From assembly GCF_947500255.1 (NCBI RefSeq), contig NZ_CANMRL010000001.1:434001-498000 (forward strand): 64,000 bases of DNA, in the 5' to 3' direction. The position numbers and the translations under genes are program-made. This document shows, piece after piece, positions 54,803 to 63,325 of the stretch. Position 1 is the stretch's first letter. Each line of letters begins with the position of its first letter. The DNA comes from an uncultured Psychroserpens sp. (GTDB taxonomy: Bacteria; Bacteroidota; Bacteroidia; Flavobacteriales; Flavobacteriaceae). The notes under the pieces were generated by a model. It saw only the letters and a list, made by a program, of their open reading frames with translations. It was not told the origin of the DNA and searched no databases.

Positions 54803-55987
54803 TTAGGTAATGTTAAATTCTGATGTCTCCAGTATCATTTTATTATGTTTTTTATGTCTATAAACCCATGCAACTTGTGCAAGTTGACCAACAATTTTTA
54901 TAGAATCTTTCATTGATAATTTAGACCCGTCAGCATGAACCCATCTTTTTAGTGGTTGTTCACAGAGCATTTTTCGTGCAGATTTCAATCCAAAATGATG
55001 TGCTACTCTTTTAAAGATTTCAACATCAAAAATCCATCGTGTAATAAATTTATCTTTAAAAGCAATATTGATAACATCTTTACTGAAAATTTTTGCGCCA
55101 CACTGGGTGTCCTTGAATTTCATTGATAAGACTTTTTTAATAATAAAATTGATTGTTAAGCTTATCATTGCTCTGGAACATTCCTTATTAATATTAGCGC
55201 CCATCCTACAAATTCTTGATCCACTAACTACTTTAAAATTTGAGTTTTCGATTGTTTTAACTAAGTCATCAAAATCAGCTAGATCTGTAGATAAATCGGC
55301 ATCTAAAAAACCAATATAATCAAGATCTTCTTTTTGAGCCATGTGAAGCATTCCTAAACGAACAGCTTCTGCTTTTCCTCCATTTTTATCACAATTATAA
55401 ACAGTAATAAAATCTTCTCGTCCTTTTTGCAAATTCCTTAATACTTGTAATGTATTGTCTTTGCTCCCATCATTAACAAAGCATAAATGATATCCTGTAT
55501 TCTTATCTATATAATCTGTAAACTCTTTACTTAATAATCGTTCTTCTTCATTATAACAAGGAATAACAACACCAACACAACGCTCTTGAATTATAGTATT
55601 GCTTTCTTGATACATTTGTTTTAATTCTGGAATACCAATTAATCGTTTTATACGCACACAAATTTCATTTAAGCTTAGTGGCTTTTTCATATAATCATCT
55701 ATTCCTAACTCGAAACCTTCAATAATTGTATGATCTTGAGTGTTTCCTGACAATACCATAATTGGTGTTTGGGACTTTTTATCTTTTCTAATATGTTTTA
55801 CTATATCTAGTCCAGACATACCTGGCATATTAATATCTACAATTACTAAATCTGGTTTAAACGAATTATACAACTTAAGGCCTTTAACCGAATTTGTTTC
55901 AGTTTTTACGTCGTATCCTAATTCTGTTAATCGCTTTTGTAAAGGAAGTAATACTAATTGTTGATCATCTATTGCTAAAACTTTCAT
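54803..55987 (-). CDS. Response-regulator receiver domain fused to a GT2 glycosyltransferase
   Basis: 394 residues. Residues 1-118 form a complete receiver: acidic pair Asp7-Asp8, phospho-acceptor Asp51 (VIVDINMPGMSG), Ser80 and Lys102 (KKPLSL). A 20-residue linker leads to a GT2 domain like dolichyl/polyprenyl-phosphate glycosyltransferases: VVIPCYNEEER, NDGSKDNT, KNGGKAEAV, DAD at 229-231 (FLDADLS) and GSR, QCGAKIF. No DNA-binding output domain and no clear membrane anchor. Phosphorylation of Asp51 would be expected to switch sugar transfer. First of a two-gene minus-strand operon. Confidence 0.93.
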   Translation of the reverse strand: MKVLAIDDQQLVLLPLQKRLTELGYDVKTETNSVKGLKLYNSFKPDLVIVDINMPGMSGLDIVKHIRKDKKSQTPIMVLSGNTQDHTIIEGFELGIDDYMKKPLSLNEICVRIKRLIGIPELKQMYQESNTIIQERCVGVVIPCYNEEERLLSKEFTDYIDKNTGYHLCFVNDGSKDNTLQVLRNLQKGREDFITVYNCDKNGGKAEAVRLGMLHMAQKEDLDYIGFLDADLSTDLADFDDLVKTIENSNFKVVSGSRICRMGANINKECSRAMISLTINFIIKKVLSMKFKDTQCGAKIFSKDVINIAFKDKFITRWIFDVEIFKRVAHHFGLKSARKMLCEQPLKRWVHADGSKLSMKDSIKIVGQLAQVAWVYRHKKHNKMILETSEFNIT

Positions 55988-56015
55988 AATACTATTTTTA
56001 TAGGTTTTCTTGAGT

Positions 56016-56023
56016 CAAAAGTA
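56016..56023 (-). promoter_or_regulatory. -7 promoter element (TACTTTTG) of the REC-GT2 gene
   Basis: TACTTTTG on the minus strand, 28 bp before the ATG at 55987, with TTTG 15 bp further upstream. The 21-bp-spaced repeats start about 50 bp upstream of it, an activator-like position. Confidence 0.5.
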
Positions 56024-56071
56024 GCTTGGTTGATGCCTCAAATTTGTTTAATTAGTTCATGAAACATTTAG

Positions 56072-56114
56072 TGTAGACGAATGGTAGATTGCTGTAGACG
56101 ACTGATAATCGTCT
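56072..56114. promoter_or_regulatory. Two TGTAGACGA direct repeats at 21-bp period plus an inverted AGACGA copy
   Basis: TGTAGACGA at 56072-56080 and 56093-56101 (9-bp repeats, 12-bp spacer) and TCGTCT at 56109-56114 facing the second. A 9-12-9 layout is typical of LytTR-type response regulators. Lies between the divergent REC-GT2 and PTPS-related genes. Confidence 0.6.
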
Positions 56115-56130
56115 GACTATCGATATTATA

Positions 56131-56138
56131 TATATTTA
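56131..56138 (+). promoter_or_regulatory. Possible -7 element (TATATTTA) of the PTPS-related gene
   Basis: TATATTTA, 27 bp before the ATG at 56166; the inverted AGACGA copy falls where its -33 element would be. Confidence 0.35.
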
Positions 56139-56165
56139 CCATATTGAAATAATAATAGTTTTTTA

Positions 56166-59100
56166 ATGAAAGAAATAACAAATAAATATTTGATAGTGGC
56201 TATCCTTTTAGGATTGATATTTCATGGAAGTTCTTTATTCTTTACCTTAGAAACTACCTATGATGCATTAATACATTTATTTTTTGCAGATCATTATACA
56301 AATAGCTGGTTTGAACCTTGGAACTATAAATGGTATACAGGGTTTTCAGTAATGGGTTATCCACCATTAGTACATCAAGCTATTGCGCTATTTTCAATGA
56401 TTGGCGGCTTAAAATTTGGTTTATTTACTGTAACCATAATAAGTATATTACTATTTATTACTGGTGTGTATCGGTTTTCATTATTAATAACTACAAATAG
56501 AACTTCTGCTGGTTATGCTGCTTTACTTGCTGTGTTCTCTTCATCATTTATTGAAACCTTACATATCTTTGGTCAGTTACCAAGCATTATCGGGATTTCT
56601 GTTTTAATGCATGCCTTACCTGAAATATACTCGTGGTTAAAAACTGGTAAATATTGGTATTTAGCTACATCACTATCTCTAATTGCCGTAACAGTAACAT
56701 CACATCATGTAACGCCAATTTTTGGGATGGTATTTTTTATTTTTCCTTTAATAGGAATGTTAATCATGGATCATGCTAGAGAACAGGTTAAATCTATGAA
56801 GGCCATTACATTCAAAGTCTTTCTAAACAGTTTTTCTAAGCTTTTAAAACGTATTATTAAATTTGGAATAGCTTCACTTATAATTATAATTGGATGCATT
56901 TTGCCTTATTGGATAAATTCAAAAAACAACCCGATAACTCAGGTCCCAATTCCACATGGATCTAGAGACAATTTTCTTGAAGTTACTTCTTCAGGATTAG
57001 TGTTCTTTTTAATTCCCTGGGGTATATTACTCTTACTATTACCATATATCTTTTATAGATATTATAGCAAACGTTATTTATTCTTTGGTTTATCCATCAC
57101 TATTTTAACTCTTTTAGGAACTGGAGGAACTACTCCTATTCCAAAATTTTTATTAGGTGAGACTGCGTTTAATATTTTAACTCTAGATCGTTTTACGCTC
57201 TGGGCATCAATAATGGCTTTACCATTATTTGGGGAGTTTACTTTTAGATTTGTTCAGGGCGATTTAAAATCTTTGATTCAATTAAAATTTGGTGCTGTAT
57301 ATCATAGAATTTGTGGAGGTGTTCTTGCTGGTCTTTTTATTTTCATGACTATTTTCACTATGAGCTTAGGCTATTTTAGACCATCACAACCCCAAAAAAT
57401 AAAGATGCAGCCCATAGTCAATTTCTTAAACCAAGATGACCATTACAAATGGCGATTCTTAACACTTGGCTTTGGAGATCAAATGGCCTGGTTAAGTTCT
57501 CAAACTAATGCCATGACTGTTGATGGTAATTATCATTCTGCAAGACGATTACCAGAGTTAACAACCAGACCAATAGAGCGCTTAGAGAATTCAAAATTTA
57601 AAGGTGTTGCTGGAATCGGATCTCTGCAACAGTTTCTAACAACTCCAGAAAAGTATAACCTCAAGTATACTTTTTCTAACGATAAGTTCTATGATCCTAT
57701 CTTATATTTTTGTGGATGGCAACGCCTAAGACAACTGGAAAATGGTATTATGGTTTGGGAGCGTTTAAACGTACCTCCTATCCCATCTGTTTTGCCAAAA
57801 GATGATGTTCCTAAATGGCAAAAAATACTTTGGGGAGTTATTCCTATAACAACAGTATTAATAGCTTTTCTTTTAAATATTCAAATGCTTTTGGTAAACA
57901 CACTTAGAACTAAACCTAAAATAATTCCAGAGTTTTTAAAGTTCAAAAGTAACTACTCAAAATTTTCAAATTCTGTACTTAGAATTTCTCATATTTGGTC
58001 GGTAATCTTGGTCCTAGTTTTTATTTATAATATTTACAATTTTTATATTAAAAATGACGCACAACGACATCCAGAAAATGTCATCTTATCCTACTATGAT
58101 GCCTTAGATTTCAAAGAATTTGAAACGGCTTACCAATTAATCAATCCAGCAAGCAATAAAACGATTGCGCAATATATGCTTGAAGTTTCAGTAACTGATG
58201 GACTCCTTAGTAGCTATGCAAAATTAGATGCTATAGAAACTAAAATTCTAAATCAAAATGATAGTTCTGCAACAGTTAAGGTAAAAACCAACTGGATTAC
58301 TCCACTAGAAAAAATAAATAGAGTTGATTACAAATCATTATCAAAGATAAATGACAAATGGTATTTAGAACCCGATGATATAGATACAGATCTGCCACCT
58401 GATCAACTCTTCTCTAATAATGCTACAGGTTATTTTAATCAAGGTCGAAGAAGAATTACAACAGAACAGACACACCATGAAGATGTATTAAAACAACCTG
58501 TATTGGAAGTGCTTTCAGCCAAACTTGTAAAACTTGATAATTCTTATGCCATAATTGGAGAAATTCAAAATATTGATAATGTCCCAGCTGATGTTATTTT
58601 GAAAGGCACATTATACAATGACTCTAATAAAGTATTAGCCACTTACAACGCTAAATATCATATAAAACACAAATTAATGCCTAAAGAAACCAGTGCATTT
58701 AAAATTAATTTTGAAGGTATTGCTTGGTCTCAAACTCAAGATTCTATCCCAAAGGCATTTAATCCGGATGAGTTTACTCCTGTAGAGTTTGAAGAGCAAC
58801 CTACTAAATTCAATTTGCACGCAGCAGGAAATGTTTCCAGTTCTGATCTCTATAAACGCATAGTCATTAGTGATATTGAAATGAATTCAAAACATATTAA
58901 TGGGACTTTATTCAATAGCGGGATACAAGAAGTGACCATTCCTCAACTATTAGTTACATATTACGATGAGAATAAATCTATAACCTGGGTCGATCATAAA
59001 TTTTTAGAAGAAGGAATAAGACAACAACGAAAACAAGATTTTAACTACAAGCTTATGGACAATACTCCTATTCAAGTAATTACAGATAGAATGGATAATG

Positions 59101-59255
59101 TATTTGTTAATGGACTCCCAAATACATCTATTTCTAACAAAGTAGTTCCTAATAGAATTGAAAATCACATATATACTCAACTACAACCTATTAATCATTC
59201 AGAGTTTAGTTATATTAAAATTGAAACTAATGCTTATATTGGAAACCCAAACTAA
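56166..59255 (+). CDS. Large polytopic membrane protein with PTPS-related domain and NTF2-like/FxLYD-like outer domains
   Basis: 1029 residues. An N-terminal multi-helix region (about 8-425) shows the pattern of the 6-pyruvoyl-tetrahydropterin-synthase-related membrane family (YDALIHLFFADHY, WYTGFSVMGYPPLVHQ), probably a GT-C-like fold using a lipid-linked sugar. A loop domain, two more helices (about 553-575, 607-628), an NTF2-like domain (about 635-741) and an FxLYD-like beta domain (about 780-850) follow. Likely works in export or modification of polysaccharide. Stop and next ATG overlap (TAATG). Confidence 0.82.
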   Translation: MKEITNKYLIVAILLGLIFHGSSLFFTLETTYDALIHLFFADHYTNSWFEPWNYKWYTGFSVMGYPPLVHQAIALFSMIGGLKFGLFTVTIISILLFITGVYRFSLLITTNRTSAGYAALLAVFSSSFIETLHIFGQLPSIIGISVLMHALPEIYSWLKTGKYWYLATSLSLIAVTVTSHHVTPIFGMVFFIFPLIGMLIMDHAREQVKSMKAITFKVFLNSFSKLLKRIIKFGIASLIIIIGCILPYWINSKNNPITQVPIPHGSRDNFLEVTSSGLVFFLIPWGILLLLLPYIFYRYYSKRYLFFGLSITILTLLGTGGTTPIPKFLLGETAFNILTLDRFTLWASIMALPLFGEFTFRFVQGDLKSLIQLKFGAVYHRICGGVLAGLFIFMTIFTMSLGYFRPSQPQKIKMQPIVNFLNQDDHYKWRFLTLGFGDQMAWLSSQTNAMTVDGNYHSARRLPELTTRPIERLENSKFKGVAGIGSLQQFLTTPEKYNLKYTFSNDKFYDPILYFCGWQRLRQLENGIMVWERLNVPPIPSVLPKDDVPKWQKILWGVIPITTVLIAFLLNIQMLLVNTLRTKPKIIPEFLKFKSNYSKFSNSVLRISHIWSVILVLVFIYNIYNFYIKNDAQRHPENVILSYYDALDFKEFETAYQLINPASNKTIAQYMLEVSVTDGLLSSYAKLDAIETKILNQNDSSATVKVKTNWITPLEKINRVDYKSLSKINDKWYLEPDDIDTDLPPDQLFSNNATGYFNQGRRRITTEQTHHEDVLKQPVLEVLSAKLVKLDNSYAIIGEIQNIDNVPADVILKGTLYNDSNKVLATYNAKYHIKHKLMPKETSAFKINFEGIAWSQTQDSIPKAFNPDEFTPVEFEEQPTKFNLHAAGNVSSSDLYKRIVISDIEMNSKHINGTLFNSGIQEVTIPQLLVTYYDENKSITWVDHKFLEEGIRQQRKQDFNYKLMDNTPIQVITDRMDNVFVNGLPNTSISNKVVPNRIENHIYTQLQPINHSEFSYIKIETNAYIGNPN

Positions 59256-60481
59256 TGAGACTTAATTTAATCTACATCCAAGTTATAATACTGTTATGTT
59301 TATCTTCTTTTGCGATAAAAACAGATGCTGTAGACAATGTTAGCGTTACAGACATTCAATTATTGACTCAAAAAAACACGTTTCAAGCTGGTGATACTAT
59401 AACACTTCAGTTTTCTACAACAGAATCGATTACTCCATTAATGTACTGCACTAATAGTTATGGATCAACACTTATAAAACCATCTAATAAAGACAATAAA
59501 CTTTACTATAGACTGCCTCAAAATTTGAGTCATAAAATTGGTTCTTTATATTGGAAACTCTTAAATGACACCACTCATATAAATGGAGAAATCAAAATAA
59601 TACCAAAAACACAAGCGGTTAAAATGGAAACTTATATTGGTCCACCCAGCATTGAAGCAGGTGGAACAGACTACACTATGTTAGTTGTCATTCCAACAGA
59701 TGAATTAGACAATCCTTTACCCGAACATACTAGTGTAACTGCTAAACATCAATTTTTAAATGAGATATCCATAGACAGTATACAGACTAAAAACTTGATT
59801 GCTTACAAAACCATAAATTCTAAGGACGAAAGCGGACGAATGCTTGTATCTTCAGAAAGTGTCAATATCAATTCTAAAGAATTTACAATCAATGTACTTC
59901 CTGCAATACCTAAAAGCTTCACAATTTCAGCAGAACAACCTCACAATTATGCTGATGGAAATCAACAGACTGTTTTTTCAACATCAATTTTAAAAGACAA
60001 ATATGGTAACATCGTTAGTGATGGGACTTTCGTCACATTTTCAATAACAACTAGTGAGGGAACTGTTCTAAAAACTTACGGCACAACAATAAAAGGTATC
60101 GCCCAAGCTAGAATGATACATCCAGATCATCAAGCACAGTGGCACATAAAGGCTTATGTTGCTGGTATGGCTGAAAGCAATACAATTGATTTAAACTTTC
60201 AACAAGTTATCAAAGATTTTAACGTTGAGTTTTCAAAACATAATAGAACAATTACTGTTGGCCCATTACAAAGTTTTATGAATCAAATGATTCCCGATGG
60301 ATTACAAGTGAAGCTATTCATTTATAAAAATAATGAGTTATTAGAACAACTCAACAAAACCTCTGTAGATGGTTATGTTCGTTTTAATCTAAAACCAAAT
60401 ATTGTACAAAATGACAGCTATGATTTTATTATCAAAACTGCAGGTATTGAACAATCCTTTAACACAAAAACGCTATGGTAA
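59255..60481 (+). CDS. Secreted Ig-like domain protein of the polysaccharide cluster
   Basis: 408 residues, signal peptide (LLCLSSFAIKTDA). All-beta; at least three Ig-like segments can be seen: TDIQLLTQKNTFQAGDTITLQF (shown in part), a middle METYIGPPSIEAGG region, and an invasin/Big1-like GNQQTVFSTSILKDKYGNIV block (about 240-315). No catalytic motif. Overlaps the upstream gene by 1 bp and the GH gene by 7 bp, so the three are translated together. It may be a periplasmic scaffold for the polysaccharide machinery. Confidence 0.8.
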   Translation: MRLNLIYIQVIILLCLSSFAIKTDAVDNVSVTDIQLLTQKNTFQAGDTITLQFSTTESITPLMYCTNSYGSTLIKPSNKDNKLYYRLPQNLSHKIGSLYWKLLNDTTHINGEIKIIPKTQAVKMETYIGPPSIEAGGTDYTMLVVIPTDELDNPLPEHTSVTAKHQFLNEISIDSIQTKNLIAYKTINSKDESGRMLVSSESVNINSKEFTINVLPAIPKSFTISAEQPHNYADGNQQTVFSTSILKDKYGNIVSDGTFVTFSITTSEGTVLKTYGTTIKGIAQARMIHPDHQAQWHIKAYVAGMAESNTIDLNFQQVIKDFNVEFSKHNRTITVGPLQSFMNQMIPDGLQVKLFIYKNNELLEQLNKTSVDGYVRFNLKPNIVQNDSYDFIIKTAGIEQSFNTKTLW

Positions 60482-61992
60482 GTTATAATAAGAATATACT
60501 TCGCGTTATTGTAATCGCCTCATACATTATAATTATTACATTAATAATTTATGGTATTAGTGCATTGTTAGCTTATCTTAACACTGGTGCAGATCGCAGT
60601 ACAATACTTCATACTGAAATTCAAAAAATTGATCAATACCTCCCTAAAGTTACCTGGGCACCTCTGTCTAATGAAGGCAGACCAATAGATTCTGAAAATT
60701 TAAATAAGATAGAAAATAATTATTTAGACGCTTGGTATGTCAAACATATTGCCTACAAAACTAATACTACAGCAGGCATCAAAGATTATTATACTGATAG
60801 TGCTAGATTAAATTTATTCAATTTTATTGAACTCAATGCTGCACAAAACATAAGCATAGAATCTACAACACTTGAGCATCATCCATCACTAGAATTTTTT
60901 AGTGAAGATGGTCAATTAGCTGTAATTACAGATAAAGATGTTATTGAATACAAACGTATTTTCCAAAATGAATTATTGGTTTTAGAGACTACTGAAATAT
61001 CTACTTACAAGATTATATTATTACTTGAAGATGGATTTTGGCGCATTAGACATCTCGTAAAGGAATCTACTGAAAATTATGACCCGATAGCAACAGCAAT
61101 TTCAACTAAAAACTTAAACATCCAAGGGATTAATTATTATCCGCAAGCTACACCTTGGGATATGTTTGGGGAAGCATTTTCAGCAGATATTATTACAAAA
61201 GATTTTAAGACGATTAAAGATGCTGGTTTAAATTCCGTTCGCATATTTATTCCATATGAAGACTTTGGGAAAGCAGATGTTGATGCTGAAAAACTAGAAA
61301 AGCTAAAGCACACTTTAGATGCAGCTCAAGCCAATCATCTCGGTGTTGTTGTAACACTTTTTGATTTCTATGGAGATTACTCGATAATAGATTGGACTTT
61401 GAATATGCGGCATGCAGAAACAATTGTAACAGCTCTTAAAGATCATAAAGCCATTGTAGCTTGGGACATTAAAAATGAACCTAACTTAGATTTTAAATCT
61501 CGAGGAAAAGACATGGTAGTTGCTTGGTTAAAAAACATGGTCCAACTGGTAAAATCTAAAGACCAAAACCATCCCGTTACTATTGGTTGGTCAAATACTG
61601 AAAGTGCATCAATATTAAAAGACAAAGTAGACTTTGTGAGCTTTCATTATTATGAAGATCTTGAGCTACTACAAGATGCAATAAAAACTATGAAAGCAGA
61701 AATTCCGAACAAAACAATAGTCCTAGGAGAATTTGGAATGTCTTCTTATAATGGGTTCTGGAAGCCCTTCGGTAATTCTGATGAAGATCAAGCCAATTAC
61801 CATAAAAAAGCCCAAGAGATTATTGCAACTAATAACTTACAATATATGTCTTGGACACTTTATGATTTTGAGAATATACCTAAGAACGTCGTAGGAAAAC
61901 TTCCTTGGCGTAAAGATGCTCAAAAGCAATTTGGCTTTATAGATAAAAATGGAGCAAAAAAGTTAGCATTTAAATATATTTCTGGGCAGTAG
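60475..61992 (+). CDS. Membrane-anchored GH5-like glycoside hydrolase with NTF2-like domain
   Basis: 505 residues. N-terminal membrane anchor (about 8-34), an NTF2-like domain (about 80-200), then a clan GH-A TIM barrel. Acid/base Glu335 (DIKNEPN) and nucleophile Glu419 (VLGEFGMS) are in the expected strands 4 and 7, with SFHYYED before the latter. It resembles GH5/GH2-core proteins that process beta-linked polysaccharides in synthesis loci. Its 3' end overlaps the converging GT4 gene by 23 bp. Confidence 0.85.
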   Translation: MVSYNKNILRVIVIASYIIIITLIIYGISALLAYLNTGADRSTILHTEIQKIDQYLPKVTWAPLSNEGRPIDSENLNKIENNYLDAWYVKHIAYKTNTTAGIKDYYTDSARLNLFNFIELNAAQNISIESTTLEHHPSLEFFSEDGQLAVITDKDVIEYKRIFQNELLVLETTEISTYKIILLLEDGFWRIRHLVKESTENYDPIATAISTKNLNIQGINYYPQATPWDMFGEAFSADIITKDFKTIKDAGLNSVRIFIPYEDFGKADVDAEKLEKLKHTLDAAQANHLGVVVTLFDFYGDYSIIDWTLNMRHAETIVTALKDHKAIVAWDIKNEPNLDFKSRGKDMVVAWLKNMVQLVKSKDQNHPVTIGWSNTESASILKDKVDFVSFHYYEDLELLQDAIKTMKAEIPNKTIVLGEFGMSSYNGFWKPFGNSDEDQANYHKKAQEIIATNNLQYMSWTLYDFENIPKNVVGKLPWRKDAQKQFGFIDKNGAKKLAFKYISGQ

Positions 61993-63202
61993 GTGATTTT
62001 AAATCAGTTCTAGAACATGATATATTGTGAGTCAATATAGCATCAAATGCATTCAAATACATATCTGTAATCTTTGTCATTGGAAAAGCTGTAGCCGCTT
62101 TATAATTTGCTTGTCCGAGAGCCTTTCTGTAATCACTATTAGTAACAATAGACTCTATAGCTACTACTAGACTTTCTAAAGCATTAGGGTCAAAAAATTC
62201 ACCTTGATACCCTTCATCCTTAACCAACAAAGCCAAATCTCCTAAATCTGGCATAACTACAGCTTTTCCGTAGCTTCCAGCCTGATGCAATACACCAGAA
62301 CTTCCAGTTGTTGATGTATAAGGGAATACAACTACTGCACTCTCTTTGAATAATTGAGGGACTTCATCTTCTTCTACATAGCCTGTAAACCTAACTTGTG
62401 GCACATGCTTATAGGTGTCTTGTACTTTTGCTAAATATCCTGGTACATTTGGGTTATCTGTTCCAGCAATTACAATTTCAATATCCAATCCTGTTGAAGC
62501 TCTAACTCGTTCTACAGCTTCTATCATTGATTCCACTTTTTTATAAGTGCCAAACTTACCAAAAGTCATCACTTGTAGAGGACCAGTAGGGATTGAATAG
62601 TTTGGTTCTTCTTCACTAATTTCAAAAGTACCATGTGGAATTAATATGACATTTTCGGCTTTATATTTCTTTTCTAATATATTCACATATTTTTGCATGG
62701 TTACAGCAACAGTATCTGCTTGCAATATTAATCTGGTTAAAGTTGTACCTATAAAACCATAAAGCTTTTGCATAAGTTTATTTGATGTAAATCCTGCAGA
62801 TCCTAGATCTACTTCCTCTAGAATATTATGCAGTAATACGATGTTAGGAATACGTTTCAATTTACAGACCATCGGTAATAGTAACCCTAAAGCTGCTGCA
62901 ATTTTCTTGTCTCCAAATTTCATAAATTGAAGATTGAATAGTACCACATCTGGTTTTGTAGCATTTATAGCTTTAGTCACTGTTAAGATATTAGAGTAGC
63001 TATTAAATGCCCAACAATCTTTAACTGTTATTTTACAGCCATTCTCGGCAAAAGTGATGTCTTTACTTCCTTCTGTTTTATCTGTAAGTAGTATAAGTTC
63101 TTTAATAGATTCTTTTTGTCTGAACTGTTTAACTAAGTGGTATGCATATTCATTTAAAGTTACTTTACTTGGCGGATATGCTGTTACAATTGCTAGTTTC
63201 AT
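61970..63202 (-). CDS. GT4 family glycosyltransferase
   Basis: 410 residues, GT-B fold. N-terminal acceptor domain (IVTAYPPSKVTLNEYAYHLV) and C-terminal donor domain with FGKFGTYKKVESMIEAV, IAGTDNPN, FTGYVEEDEVPQLF and the conserved VVVFPYTSTTGSSGVLHQA block. No membrane anchor. Likely adds a sugar during exopolysaccharide repeat synthesis. Downstream of the flippase gene by 123 bp, with a 21-bp-spaced repeat pair in the gap. Confidence 0.92.
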   Translation of the reverse strand: MKLAIVTAYPPSKVTLNEYAYHLVKQFRQKESIKELILLTDKTEGSKDITFAENGCKITVKDCWAFNSYSNILTVTKAINATKPDVVLFNLQFMKFGDKKIAAALGLLLPMVCKLKRIPNIVLLHNILEEVDLGSAGFTSNKLMQKLYGFIGTTLTRLILQADTVAVTMQKYVNILEKKYKAENVILIPHGTFEISEEEPNYSIPTGPLQVMTFGKFGTYKKVESMIEAVERVRASTGLDIEIVIAGTDNPNVPGYLAKVQDTYKHVPQVRFTGYVEEDEVPQLFKESAVVVFPYTSTTGSSGVLHQAGSYGKAVVMPDLGDLALLVKDEGYQGEFFDPNALESLVVAIESIVTNSDYRKALGQANYKAATAFPMTKITDMYLNAFDAILTHNISCSRTDLKSPTAQKYI

Positions 63203-63276
63203 ATGCTAAATCTTTAATGTTCTTTGTATAAATTATAGTACAAATTTGCATTATAAAACTCAGTAAATTTGACAAC

Positions 63277-63310
63277 TGTAGATAGGATACCTTTATGTGT
63301 AGATGAATGG
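63277..63310. promoter_or_regulatory. Second 21-bp-period TGTAGA direct-repeat pair, upstream of the GT4 gene
   Basis: TGTAGATA starting at 63277 and TGTAGATGAATGG starting at 63298, exactly 21 bp apart. The second copy matches TGTAGACGAATGG at 56072-56084 in 12 of 13 positions. Distance to the GT4 ATG is 75 bp, close to the 85 bp seen at REC-GT2. Confidence 0.6.
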
Positions 63311-63325
63311 AAAAAAGCCTTCGAT

